A stretch of DNA of 64,000 nt from Actinomyces ruminis (GCF_002154335.2 NZ_MTPX02000082.1:1-64000); one strand, 5' to 3'; numbered from the stretch's first letter, positions 49,050 to 59,837 are shown. Program-made: numbers and translations. The notes: a model not told the origin generated them from the letters alone.

Positions 49050-49684
49050 CGGCTCTTCCAGTTTGTGGGTGTGGTGGGTGGTGGGTGTTGCCGGCCTGGT
49101 GGGTTGGATGCTGGTGGCGTGTATGTCCGGGTGCCCCCGCCGTGGGGCGGAATGTCCAAGTTCGGCACAAAGGCCGCCGACGACCGCTGAGGCCGTTTCT
49201 GAAACCGCATGATTCCAACGTTTCGCCCACGGCTGCCAGCGACGTCGGGGTCGTTTATGCCGGTCCTGGACACTTTGGGCCGCCACGCACGGGAACGAGC
49301 ACCAACGGCAGGCCACCGTGGGTGGACAGGCCCACCCACCTGGCGTCGCCCCGGAGTGCAACAGCACAACCCCCGGGGAGCTGGCTTGGACCCGCCTGGG
49401 ACTCTCGGCTCGGCGCCCGGGGCGTTGGTCGGCGGCGGTGAGGCCAGCCGGGCCCAGCGCCCACACCGTTCCCGGGCCCCTACTTGGACCGCGAATCTGC
49501 GGTTGGACCGTCTGGGGGTGCGTCTGGGGCGGTCCAGGTGCAGCCTGGCGGTCCGAGTGCAGCCTGGCGGTCCGAGTGCAGCAAGACGGTCCAAGTAGGC
49601 GCGGGCCAGTCGGCCCAACCGCAAGCAACCACAGTCCAGACACCACACCACCCTGACCTCCACACCCACAAACCGGAAGAGCCG
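49050..49684. mobile_element. MITE-like non-coding element with terminal inverted repeats (element 2)
   Basis: 635 bp with no credible gene. The ends match over about 25 bp with one mismatch: CGGCTCTTCCaGTTTGTGGG at the left, CGGCTCTTCCgGTTTGTGGG at the right on the other strand, each followed by TGTGG. Inside lie a large imperfect hairpin (49165-49250, loop containing the 19-mer shared with 36215) and the 19-bp inverted array. No transposase, so movement would need one elsewhere. Related ends occur at 59046-59837. Confidence 0.8.
49483..49593. repeat. Iterated inverted array, exact 19-bp period (2 forward, 4 reverse)
   Basis: TTGGACCG-type units at 49483 and 49502, reverse units CGGTCC at 49530, 49549, 49568 and 49587. 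All steps within a half are 19 bp. The motif is shared with the arrays at 5573 and 59401. Confidence 0.9.
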
Positions 49685-49720
49685 GATTGACCCTCGAGGA
49701 AGACCGGGGCGGGTGATCAG

Positions 49721-49769
49721 ACGCGGATCGGAGGGTAACGGCGCAGCTGCCTCGCCCTCCGACCCGCGT
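49721..49769. repeat. 15-bp imperfect inverted repeat
   Basis: ACGCGGATCGGAGGG pairs with CCCTCCGACCCGCGT (one mismatch) around a 19-nt loop, in the 335-bp gap between element 2 and the lysR end. It could terminate transcription or belong to another repeat. Confidence 0.55.
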
Positions 49770-49810
49770 GCCGCGCCCCTGGCCGAGGGCCTCCCGCCGT
49801 GCGTCTACAC

Positions 49811-49906
49811 ACACGAGTTCGCCTCTCACACACGGATTCTCCTCAGGGACACGAGTATTTGAAGCTTTGCAGGTGTAAAGCACGTGTAGAAGTCCGAAAC
49901 GCGTGT
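49811..49906. repeat. Iterated inverted array, 19-bp period (3 forward, 2 reverse)
   Basis: ACACGAG/ACACGGA units at 49811, 49830 and 49849, then reverse units CGTGT at 49883 and 49902. All steps are 19 bp. The motif differs from the neighbouring array in element 2. Confidence 0.75.
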
Positions 49907-49986
49907 CCTTGGCGGCAACGCGTGACCATGGCGCAGTACACGCCGGCTATTCCTTGCTCGCCCCACCTCCTCATCCGTGCCGCCGC

Positions 49987-50009
49987 ACCACTTCTACCGA
50001 TCTCGGCGG
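49987..50009. repeat. 23-bp-family intergenic repeat, locus 7 (single unit)
   Basis: CACTTCTACCGATCTCGGCGG, one complete unit, nearly identical to the middle unit of locus 6, just beyond the lysR stop. Confidence 0.65.
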
Positions 50010-50019
50010 AGGGAGCGAG

Positions 50020-50868
50020 TCAGACCGTGTGGCTGCGCACCCAGTCGAAGACATCCGCCGCCTCGCTGCGGCCGCCCGAGCGCAGCAGCAGGTAGAAGGT
50101 GGCGTGCGCCATGGCGTCACGAATGGGGACGACGACGCGATCAGGTCCGGGCGCGGACAGCGCGGGCGCGTCGGTGATGAAGTGCGGCAGCGACGAGCTG
50201 CGGGTGAGTTGTTCGAAGACACCGTGGTCCTCCTGCACCACGAACTGGGAGTGGGGCAGGTAGCGGTCACAGCGCTCGCGCCAGAAGCCGATGTCCGCCA
50301 GGAGCAGGAAGGTCTCGCCGTCGAGCTCGGTGGCGCTCACCTCGCTTCGGCCCGCGAGCGCATGCTCGGCGGGCAGGGCGACGGCGAGGTTCTCCACCAT
50401 CAGCCAGGCCGAGCGCACGGTCGGCAGCGGGTGGGGTCGCAGGGAGATGCCCAGGTCCAGCTCTCCGCTCACGACCCCCTCCTCTACCTCCTCCCGGCTG
50501 AGGCTCTGGGAGGTGAGCACCAGGCCGGGGAAGCGCTCAACAATCAGGGCCGTGAGCCGCCACAGCGGCGCGGGGGCGACGGTGCCCACGCGCAGTGCCC
50601 GAGTACGGCGGGCGACGTCGTCGACGGCGGCGCGCAGCGCCTGCTCCTCACGCAGGAGCCGGCCGGCGTGCTCCAGGGCGACGCGTCCTGCCTCGTTGAG
50701 CACCAGGCGGCGTCCGGGCCGGTCGAAGAGGGGCTGGCCGAGCTCGGCCTCCAGGCGTTGCAGCGAGCGGCTGAGCGCCGGCTGGGACAGGTGCAGGGAG
50801 CGGGCGGCGGCACTGAGGGTGCCCTCGCGCGCGATCGTCTCCAGTTGGCGCAGCTTCTCGAAGTCCAT
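50020..50868 (-). CDS. LysR-family transcriptional regulator
   Basis: 282 residues. The winged helix (FEKLRQLETIAREGTLSAAARSLHLSQPALSRSLQRLEAELG) is at 2-45, then the periplasmic-binding-protein-like effector domain. It diverges from a run of aldo-keto reductase and CMD genes and is therefore the likely activator of that cluster, probably sensing a redox or carbonyl compound. The ATG at 50868 puts the HTH at the usual place; the in-frame extension upstream is not conserved in type. Confidence 0.9.
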   Translation of the reverse strand: MDFEKLRQLETIAREGTLSAAARSLHLSQPALSRSLQRLEAELGQPLFDRPGRRLVLNEAGRVALEHAGRLLREEQALRAAVDDVARRTRALRVGTVAPAPLWRLTALIVERFPGLVLTSQSLSREEVEEGVVSGELDLGISLRPHPLPTVRSAWLMVENLAVALPAEHALAGRSEVSATELDGETFLLLADIGFWRERCDRYLPHSQFVVQEDHGVFEQLTRSSSLPHFITDAPALSAPGPDRVVVPIRDAMAHATFYLLLRSGGRSEAADVFDWVRSHTV

Positions 50869-51015
50869 CCAGTCCCCCGGCTTATGCATCTGACGCATTA
50901 ACAGTTCCGATATTGGCATTTTACATACCGGGCCTTTACGGCGAAGACTTATGCACACCGCGACGGTTTACCCGAAGCGACCCTGTGATCCCGAAGCCGA
51001 TACGAGGAGCAGACC

Positions 51016-52892
<1,877 letters not shown>

Positions 52893-52939
52893 CGGCCGAG
52901 ATCGACTACTCACGAACCACGCACGAAGGAAGACACACT

Positions 52940-53272
52940 ATGGCTGAGAAACAGACTGCCGGTCGCGACCACCTGGGCGACCTCGCCCCGCAGTTCGCCG
53001 CTCTCAACGACGACGTACTGTTCGGGGAGGTCTGGGCGCGCGAGGAACAGCTCAGTGCCCGCAACCGCTCCATGATCACCATCGCCGCCCTCTTCTCCGC
53101 GGGGCTGTACCCTCAGCTGCGCGCCCATCTCGAACTCGGCAAGGCACACGGCATCACAAGGGAGGAAGCCGTAGAGATCGTCACCCAGCTCGCCTTCTAC
53201 TGCGGCTGGCCCAAGGCCTGGAGCACCTTCCCCATGGTCGCTGAGATCTGGGACGACGACGCCGAGGAATGA
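52940..53272 (+). CDS. Carboxymuconolactone decarboxylase-family protein
   Basis: 110 residues, a single CMD domain: LSARNRSMITIAALFSAGLYPQLRAHLELGKAHGITREEAVEIVTQLAFYCGWPKAW. There is no CxxC, so it is not an AhpD-type reductase. Small CMD proteins of this type commonly sit beside aldo-keto reductase genes in redox or quinone detoxification clusters. It ends 12 bp before the next reductase, so they are co-transcribed. Confidence 0.9.
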   Translation: MAEKQTAGRDHLGDLAPQFAALNDDVLFGEVWAREEQLSARNRSMITIAALFSAGLYPQLRAHLELGKAHGITREEAVEIVTQLAFYCGWPKAWSTFPMVAEIWDDDAEE

Positions 53273-53284
53273 GAGGGGCAGAGC

Positions 53285-54292
53285 ATGAGAACACGCCACC
53301 TGGGAACCCTAGAGGTCTCCGAGATCGGCATGGGCTGCATGGGACTGTCCCACGGCTACGGGCGCATCCCCGACGAGGAGGAGTCGATCGCCGCCATCCG
53401 CGCCGCCTTCGACGCCGACTGCACCTTCTTCGACACCGCCGAGGCCTACGGACCCAACCTCGACCCGGCCAACCGGGGCCACAACGAGCGCATCATTGGG
53501 AAGGCGGTGGCGCCCTTCCGGGACGAGGTTGTGCTGGCCACCAAACTGCACCTGCCCACCGAGGAGGTGCGCGCCGACGGCGTCGAGGCCACGCTGCACG
53601 CGCACCTGGCCGCCTCGCTTGAGCGCCTGGGCACAGACCGCGTCGACCTGTACTACCTGCACCGCATCAACCCGGAGGTGCCGATCGAGGACGTGGCCGC
53701 GGGTATGGGCGCGCTCATTGCAGAAGGTCTCATTCGCGGCTGGGGACTGTCGCAGGTGGACGTGCCGGTGATTCGCGCCGCCCACCAGGTCACGCCCCTG
53801 GCTGCCGTGCAGAACATTTACTCCTTGGTCGAGCGCGGCATCGAGGCCGAGGTGCTGCCGTTCTGCGCCGAGGAGGGCATCGGCGTCGTCCCCTTCTCCC
53901 CCATAGCGTCCGGGCTGCTGTCCGGTAAGGTCACCACCGCCACGCGCTTCGAGAAGAACGACGACGTGCGCAACTGGGTCCCGCAGCTGCAGCCCGACAA
54001 CCTCGCCGCCAATCAGCCACTAGTGGACCTGCTGACCACCTTCGCCGCCGACAAGGGGGCCACCAGCGCGCAGATCAGCCTCGCCTGGATGTTGGCCAAG
54101 TGGCCGCACGTGGTGCCGATCCCCGGTTCGAAGCGCCGGGAGCGGATCCTGGAGAACCTGGGCGCCGCAGACGTCACACTGACCGCCGCGGAGCTGGCCG
54201 ACCTGGAACGGGCACTGTCCGCCATCGAGATTCACGGACACCGTGGCTTCGACGAGTCCGAGGGACGCAGCTTCCTGGACCGTCCGCGCTGA
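53285..54292 (+). CDS. Aldo-keto reductase (AKR13-type)
   Basis: 335 residues, intact. TFFDTAEAYGP, LATKLHLP and DLYYLHRINPEVP carry the catalytic Asp/Tyr, Lys and His. The cofactor-binding C-terminus reads PIPGSKRRERILENLGA. It differs from the two upstream reductases in type (yajO/tas-like AKR13 versus AKR5), so the cluster covers a range of carbonyl substrates. Confidence 0.92.
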   Translation: MRTRHLGTLEVSEIGMGCMGLSHGYGRIPDEEESIAAIRAAFDADCTFFDTAEAYGPNLDPANRGHNERIIGKAVAPFRDEVVLATKLHLPTEEVRADGVEATLHAHLAASLERLGTDRVDLYYLHRINPEVPIEDVAAGMGALIAEGLIRGWGLSQVDVPVIRAAHQVTPLAAVQNIYSLVERGIEAEVLPFCAEEGIGVVPFSPIASGLLSGKVTTATRFEKNDDVRNWVPQLQPDNLAANQPLVDLLTTFAADKGATSAQISLAWMLAKWPHVVPIPGSKRRERILENLGAADVTLTAAELADLERALSAIEIHGHRGFDESEGRSFLDRPR

Positions 54293-54478
54293 TCCGCGCC
54301 AAGGATGGTTGGCTCCCGGAGCGCGCCCAGGGGCCGCGGGTCGGTACCAAATGGGACGCTCACCATGTTCCGGTCCCCCGAGCTTCAATGGTGGCGCGGT
54401 CCTCCAACAGCCGGCGCCCCATGCCGGGTGTGAACGGCAGCGGTACCGGGTTCGTGCCGCGCCGCTGGTAGACGTCGG

Positions 54479-55059
54479 CTACTGGCTCCGATCGGTGCGC
54501 ACGCCGTCGAGGAACAGCGCCAAGTGGCGGCGGTAGAGGTCGGGGGCGTCGTCCGGGCTGGCGTCCATGATGCCGACGAGCGCCACCTGCAGGTAGGCGA
54601 TGTCGCGGGCGGTGCAGTCGGACCGCAGAGTGCCCTGCGCGTGCGCGAGTTCTATCACCTGTTCAAGATAGGGATTGATCTGCGCTTTGCACTCGCGCAC
54701 CGACTCGAATACTGACCCGGCCGGACACATCAGGCACGCAGGCCCCGGTTGGATGCCTGTAGGCGCATCGTCTGCTCCAAGTAGTCGACCAGCGCCCGCC
54801 AGGCGTCGCCCGCCTGTGCCGTCGCACGCGCCCGCTCCACCTCCTGCTGAAGCTGTTCGGCGAATAGCGCGGCGACCAGGGCGTCCTTCGTGGGGAAGTG
54901 CCGGTAGACCGTGCCGACGCCGACTCCCGCGTCCCGGGCGACGTCCTTGAGTGTGACCGCCAGGCCCTCGGCGCTGAAAAGCCGCTCGGCGGAGGCCAGC
55001 AGCTTAGCGCGATTGCGGGCCGCGTCCTTCCTGGTCGGGGTGACTGCTGCACTGGGCAT
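54479..55059 (-). CDS. TetR-family regulator, one frame break
   Basis: 193 codons after repair. Helix-turn-helix VTLKDVARDAGVGVGTVYRHFPTKDALVAALF near the N-terminus. The C-terminal domain follows after adding one C near 54733 (NRGLRALMCPAGSVFESV). It diverges from the NmrA-like gene 125 bp away and probably represses it and the SDR downstream. The intervening AAGCGGACCAAGTGATCCGCTT (55122-55143) is an inverted repeat at the right position for its operator. Confidence 0.88.
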
Positions 55060-55121
55060 GACGCCATGCTAGTCGATACGGACCGGTATTTCCGCTTTCC
55101 GCTCAGGCCTGCTACGCTCAC

Positions 55122-55143
55122 CTGAAGCGGACCAAGTGATCCG
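55122..55143. promoter_or_regulatory. Candidate TetR operator
   Basis: AAGCGGA-ccaagtga-TCCGCTT: a perfect 7-bp inverted repeat with an 8-bp centre, between tetR and the NmrA-like gene, 41 bp before the latter's ATG. Confidence 0.7.
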
Positions 55144-55184
55144 CTTTCAATCATCGTCTCAGCCGCCAGAAAGGCAAACCTCTC

Positions 55185-56053
55185 ATGCTGCTCGCACTCA
55201 CCGGCGCCTCCGGAAACCTCGGACGCCTCGCCATCGACGAGCTCCTCTCCCGTGACGTCCCCGCCGGCAGATCGTCGCCATCGTCCGCGACCCCGCCCGG
55301 GCCACCGACCTGGCCGAGCGCGGCCTGATCGTGCGCCGGGCGGACTACGCAGACCCGACGGCGCTGCGGGCCGCGCTGGACGGCGTGGACCGCCTGCTGC
55401 TGATCTCCATTTCCGGCACCGGAGCCTCCGCGGCACACCGCAACATCATCGAATCCGCCCAGGACGCCGGCGTGGGCCACATCGCCTACACCTCCATCCT
55501 CAACGCCGACCACAGCAGCAACCCGCTCGCCCCCGAGCACTACGCCACCGAACGCATCCTTGCCGCCAGCGGCATCCCGACCACGGTCCTGCGCAACGCC
55601 TGGTACCACGAGGTCTACACCCGCCTGATCCCCAGCAGCCTCGCCTCCGGGGAGGTCGTGGGCTCCACCGGTGAGGGACGGATCTCCGGCGCAGCCCGTG
55701 CCGACTTCGCCGCCGCTGCCGCCACGGTCCTGCTCGACGATGCCGTACCCGAGGCCGGTACTCCGCGCATCTACGAGCTCGGCGGTTCCTCCTTCACTCT
55801 GGGTGAGTTCGCGCGCACGCTGTCCGATGTCACCGGCCGCACCATCACCCACCGTAACCTGACCGACGTCGAGTACACGGCCGAGCTTGAGGCCGCCGGA
55901 GCGGGGGCCAGTGCGGGACTGGTTGTGGGAACCGATGCCTCCATCCGGGCCGGGGAGATGGAGACCGACTCCCAAGACCTGGCGCAACTGGTCGGCCGCC
56001 CGCTCATCCCGCTCGCGCAGACCATCCGGCAGGTCCTGGAGGCGCAGGCATGA
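55185..56053 (+). CDS. NmrA-like NAD(P)-binding protein (quinone oxidoreductase QorB type), one frame break
   Basis: 289 codons after repair. The Rossmann start MLLALTGASGNLGRLAIDELL is followed by RADYADPTALRAALDGVDRLLLISISGTGA and the substrate region GSTGEGRISGAARADFAAAAA, matching QorB/NmrA proteins that reduce quinones with NADPH. A missing C near 55272 (GQIVAIVRDPARATDLAERG restored) splits it. It overlaps the next gene by 4 bp. Likely repressed by the divergent TetR. Confidence 0.88.
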
Positions 56054-56469
56054 GTGCGAGTACGGCAGAGGCTCCGGCAGGAGCGCCGCGGAGATTCTCG
56101 GGAAGGACCGTCGTGGTCACCGGGGGCGCGGGGAACATCGGTAGCGCCATCACCCGACGGTTCGCCGCCAAGGGCGCCGTCGTCAATTTCACGCGCGGAT
56201 TGGCCTTCGACCTGGGCAAGTGGGGGATCCGGGTCAACGCCGTCGCACCGGCCCTGACCGTCCCTGACGACCTGGCCGCCACCGCCCCGGTCAGCGAGTG
56301 GGTCGCCCGAGGCGAGCAGCGCCAAGCCCTCCCCGGCCATGCCAGGCCGGACGACGTCGCCGCCGCGACGGCCTTCCTGGCCAGCCAGGACGCGCGCTTC
56401 ATCACCGGAGCCGTCCTGCCCATCGACGGGGGTATCTCGACAGCAAGCGGCCTGCCCGACTTCTCCTAG
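56050..56469 (+). pseudogene. Short-chain dehydrogenase with internal in-frame deletion
   Basis: 139 residues where about 250 are expected. The N-terminus has the nucleotide motif VVVTGGAGNIGSAITRRF, then AAKGAVV runs straight into NFTRGLAFDLGKWGIRVNAVAPA, which normally follows the catalytic YxxxK helix. The central 100 residues, including Ser and YxxxK, are gone. The join lies at a GCCGTCGTC shared by both regions, so slippage or recombination between short repeats explains it. Without the catalytic residues it should be inactive. An assembly collapse is the alternative. Confidence 0.8.
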
Positions 56470-56599
56470 TTCTTCTAGACGCTCGTTGGGGCGGCGCGCT
56501 GAACGCGCCGCCCCAACGACGATTGCTCAGGACCGCCTGCCGTGGGCACGCTCGGGTTATTCAACCGAGCGGGAACCAGCCGCCGGACTCGAACCAGTA

Positions 56600-57567
56600 T
56601 CAGGCCAGGTTCTGCGCGAGGAACGCGTCGACGGCGTCGAAGGGAATCAGATCCACCCGGTCGTAGAGGTCGATGTGGCGCGCACCGGGGACCTCGACGA
56701 TGCTCGCGCTGTCCCCGATCTGCTCCTTCGCCTCCTCGGTGAACCAGCGGGAGAAGGCCAGCTCACCAACGAGCATGAGCACCGGCCGCGGGGCGATGTC
56801 CTCCAGATAGCGCAGGCCGCCGTAGCCAGGTAGCCCAGGTGGCTGACGGCGACGTGCCCACCCTGCGAGTGCGGGTGGTAGCCGCGGTCGTTGCTCTTGA
56901 CGTAGTAGTCGAAGAACTCGCTCGTGATCGGGTCCAGCTCCACGTCCGCGGGCGGCACCTCCTCGGGGAAGACCGGGTCATAGGCGGCCTCGCCGGAGTC
57001 GAGGTCGGCCCAACGCTGGGCGGCCAGCCGGTCCCGCTCGGCGCGGCGGTCGGCGTCGCTCCAGCCGTGCTGCCAGCCGTTGCGGTAGTTCTCACCGATG
57101 TCGTACATGGACGCGGTCACGACCGCCTTGATGCGGGAGTCGATGCGCGCGGCCCCCAGGCTGAAACCGCCCGAGCCGCAGATGCCCACCACGCCGATCC
57201 GCTCGCGGGACACGTACTCGAGGGTTCCCAGGTAATCCACGCCGGCGCTGAAGTCCTCCATGAAGATCTCCGGGGAGGAGACGAAGCGCGGTTCGCCGGA
57301 GGAATCGCCCTTGTAGGAGGGGTCGAAGGCGAGGGCGACGTAACCGCGCTGGGCGAGCTCGTTGGCCCACACGCCAGGCATCTGCTCCTTCACGCCGCCG
57401 TGACTGGGGCCGATGACGACCGCCGCGTGCCGAGCGGTCCTGTCGAGGTCCTTGGCGGTGTACAGGTCCGCGGCGATGGTGATGCCGTAGCGGTTCTTGT
57501 AGTTGACGCGCGTGCGCTCCACCTCCGGCGAGATTACAAACGTCAGACCGTCTGGTTGCAAGGGCAC
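56600..57567 (-). CDS. Alpha/beta hydrolase (dienelactone hydrolase-like), one frame break
   Basis: 322 codons after repair. The oxyanion region is VVIGPSHGGVKEQMPG, the nucleophile elbow GICGSGGFSLGAA, where serine takes the central place of GxSxG, and the C-terminal VPGARHIDLYDR holds the histidine. One missing base near 56835 restores YGGLRYLEDIAPRPVLMLVGE. The GTG at 57567 is preferred, with AAGGAA 6 nt upstream. No neighbour suggests a substrate. Confidence 0.85.
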
Positions 57568-57843
57568 TTCGTGTTCCTTTCTGCTTTGGACGCAGGGCCT
57601 CCGCATCCCGTGTGCGGCAGGCTGCGTCAGCGTATGCGGGAACGCCGCGCCGGGGAACCACCGATTGGGGTTCTCTCCGTGCCCGTGTCAACCGGAATAC
57701 GCCGTCGGCCGCGCACCGCCGTCCCGCACGGACCGCGGCATGATTCCTGCAGGGTGGTACTGGCGGTCACTCCCGCGGCGCCGACCGGCCGCATAGCTGG
57801 ACGCCACCGGGCGGCGGGACGCGTCCGCCGCCATCACATCGTC

Positions 57844-57882
57844 GGACCGGTCTGGGCATGTCACTAGTGCCGGTCTCGGCGC
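57844..57882. repeat. 23-bp-family intergenic repeat, locus 8
   Basis: Two units, ACCGGTCTG at 57846 and GCCGGTCTC at 57869 (23-bp step), in the divergent gap between the hydrolase and an SDR gene. The rest of the 355-bp gap shows no gene. Confidence 0.75.
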
Positions 57883-57922
57883 ACAGATACCGTACAAACG
57901 CTGAGCAACAGAGGACACCACC

Positions 57923-58590
57923 ATGACCACCATCGCCATTGTCGGCGGCGGCCCGGGCTTGGGCCGCGCCGTCGCCCGTCGCTTCGGCCGCGAGGGATTT
58001 GACGTCGCCCTGATCTCCCGCAGCCGCGAACATCTGGACGAGCGGGTCGCCGCCCTGAGCGCCGACGGTGTGAATGCCCGCGGCTATGTCGCCGACGGCC
58101 GCGACGGCGAGGCACTAGCCGGGCCTTGGCCGACGCCGCCCGCGAGCTCGGCCCCATCGAGGTGCTCCAGTGGAGCCCTGTACCGGCCCGCGAATTCATG
58201 AAGCCGGTGCTGGAGACCAGTGCCGAGGACCTCGTCGGCCCCATCGAGATGTCCGTCTACGGCCCCGTCAACGCGGTGCGTCAGGTACTGCCGGGCATGC
58301 GGGAGCTCGGCCGCGGCACGATCCTGCTTATCAACGGCGGCTCCGCCGTCCGCCCGGGCCCGAAGGTCACCGGCACCTCGGTAGCCTTCGCCGGGGAGAG
58401 CGCCTACGGGCAGCTCCTCCACGATGCGCTCGCCCCGGAGGGGATTCACGTAGCCCAGCTGATCATTCCGCGCGGCATCGGCGGCGGCGAACCCTCCCAC
58501 GAGCCGGCCGCCCTGGCCGATCGTATCTGGGAGCTGCACGCCCGGCACGACGGCGACTTCCGCACCTTCGTGGAGCCCATGGATGCCTGA
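57923..58590 (+). CDS. SDR-family oxidoreductase (divergent), one frame break
   Basis: 222 codons after repair. The nucleotide loop is [21 protein letters not shown], and then ARELGPIEVLQWSPVP and TILLINGGSAV correspond to the SDR core. The usual YxxxK reads YGQLL, so the catalytic lysine is replaced, as in a subgroup of SDRs with the GGGPGLG start; its activity is open. A missing base near 58122 (ALARALADAARELG restored) splits it. Confidence 0.82.
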
Positions 58591-58661
58591 CCTGACCGAG
58601 CGCGCTCGGCGTCGCTTTGCCGGAGTGCTTGCCCACTGGGAAAGCCGAGAGGCATAATGGT

Positions 58662-58695
58662 GGGGAGCCACCCGGGCGCAACCGGATGGCTCCCC
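58662..58695. terminator. Bidirectional terminator hairpin
   Basis: GGGGAGCCAcCCGG pairs with CCGGaTGGCTCCCC (one mismatch, 6-nt loop). It lies between the convergent SDR gene and the small ORF, 13 bp after the latter's stop. Confidence 0.75.
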
Positions 58696-58707
58696 GAGGC
58701 AGGCAGT

Positions 58708-58851
58708 TCAGTTGAGCCACCTGCCGAGGGCATCCACAAGGACACCAATGGCCCGGACCAGATGAGCGAGAGATTCGAGTACTTCGCTCAGCTGCCGGGC
58801 CATTCCCTTGCCCTTGCGGACTTTGGCATGTCGGCCTTTCGGCTTGGACAT
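58708..58851 (-). CDS. Small basic-amphipathic protein (47 aa), unknown
   Basis: MSKPKGRHAKVRKGKGMARQ starts the peptide: eight Lys or Arg in the first 16 residues. The remaining 30 residues form an amphipathic helix (LSEVLESLAHLVRAIGVLVD, ending ALGRWLN). A strong ribosome site (AGGGAGGAGG) sits 8 nt before the ATG and a terminator hairpin follows the stop, so it looks like a real, independently transcribed gene. It could be a membrane-active peptide, a small regulator or a toxin. I recognise no family. Confidence 0.6.
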   Translation of the reverse strand: MSKPKGRHAKVRKGKGMARQLSEVLESLAHLVRAIGVLVDALGRWLN

Positions 58852-59140
58852 GGCCCCCACCTCCTCCCTGGCTCCTAACCTTCCCGGCCAAGAACATGGA
58901 ATGTTCCGAGAGGAGGTGCCGAAGAAGGCGCTTCCAGCGTACGCGGCGGGTACGACGCGTATGGGGTGGCCATCCGACCATCGCGCTCCGAGGCGATGCA
59001 ACGCCCGTGGGCCCCTGCCGTCAGCCTGTAAACGTCAAAATCACCGGCTCTTCGGGTTTGAGGGTGTGTGGTCGTGTTCGGGTGTGTGGGGTGGTTGTCG
59101 CGTCGTGCGTTGTTGTTTGTCCGGGCGGGCGGGTCGGCGG

Positions 59141-59310
59141 GGACGCTCGAGGACGTGGGTTGGCCCGCGACGACGTGGCCCGGCCCTCCAGGACGCCGTC
59201 TAGGAGGGCGTTCTCGACGGCTGGCCGGCGTTCTGGAGGTCTAACCCGCGTCCTCGAACGATCCCGGCCAGCCCGAAAACGTCCCCGCCGACCCGAAGAC
59301 GACCCTCGCA
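59141..59310. repeat. Iterated inverted array, exact 20-bp period (3 forward, 3 reverse)
   Basis: Forward GGACG/CGACG units with ACG at 59153, 59173 and 59193. Reverse units with CGT at 59209, 59229 and 59249. Two further forward units (CCCGAAAACGTCC, CCCGAAGACGACC) start 20 bp apart at about 59272 and 59292 and resemble the array at 4993. Confidence 0.8.
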
Positions 59311-59400
59311 GGGTAGCGAACCATCACGGGTTGTTGGCGCGAGCGTGGTGCCCCGACCCGGTGCGTTGTGGGGAGGCATGCCGTCAACCCCTTCGGTGTT

Positions 59401-59528
59401 CGGACCGAGCCCCCGCACTCGGACCGCGTCACTTCACTTGGACCGCGTTTCTGCGCTTGGACCGTCTGAGAGCGCGTCTGAGACGGTCCAACCGCAGTTA
59501 GACGGTCCAACTGGAAGCGGGCGGTCCA
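59401..59528. repeat. Iterated inverted array, exact 19-bp period (4 forward, 3 reverse)
   Basis: GGACCG-cored units at 59401, 59420, 59439 and 59458. CGGTCCA units at 59484, 59503 and 59522. All steps are 19 bp. Same motif and same 4+3 layout as the array at 5573. Confidence 0.9.
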
Positions 59529-59646
59529 ATCCCGGGACGAAGGAGGTGCCGACCAGCGCCTCGGAGCACGCCCTGCCAGCAACAGACGGGCGAGGCGGGA
59601 ACATGCCAGCGGTGGGCGCCCCGGCGGCGTGCGAGGGCGACGTTTT

Positions 59647-59750
59647 GCACGACCCTGGGCGACGCTGCACGACCCTCGTGCGCATTCCACGACCCCGGGG
59701 TGGTCGTGCAACACACACCAAGATCGTGGAACGCGGCCCGAAGTCGTGCA
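59647..59750. repeat. Iterated inverted array, exact 20-bp period (3 forward, 3 reverse)
   Basis: GCACGACCC-type units at 59647, 59667 and 59687. Reverse GGTCGTGC-type units at 59702, 59722 and 59742. All steps are 20 bp. Confidence 0.88.
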
Positions 59751-59837
59751 ACACATAGGGGCGGGGTGAACGTCACCACCACCCCGGCACACGCACCCAC
59801 AACCACCCCACCACCACACCCACAAACACGAAGGGCC

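Larger units (their letters stand above)
49044..49690. repeat. 6-bp target-site duplication flanking element 2
   Basis: GATTGA at 49044-49049 and again at 49685-49690, each touching the outer base of the terminal inverted repeats. This is what an insertion event leaves. Confidence 0.75.
59046..59837. mobile_element. MITE-like non-coding element with terminal inverted repeats (element 3)
   Basis: 792 bp with no credible gene. Ends: GGCTCTTCGGGTTTGAGGGT at left, GGCCCTTCGTGTTTGTGGGT at right on the other strand (20 of 23 positions match, counting the following GTG). Both sides then continue into G/T-rich GGGGTGGTTG. The ends match those of element 2. Three iterated inverted arrays fill the interior. 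No clear target duplication, so it is older or its flanks have changed. Confidence 0.75.
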
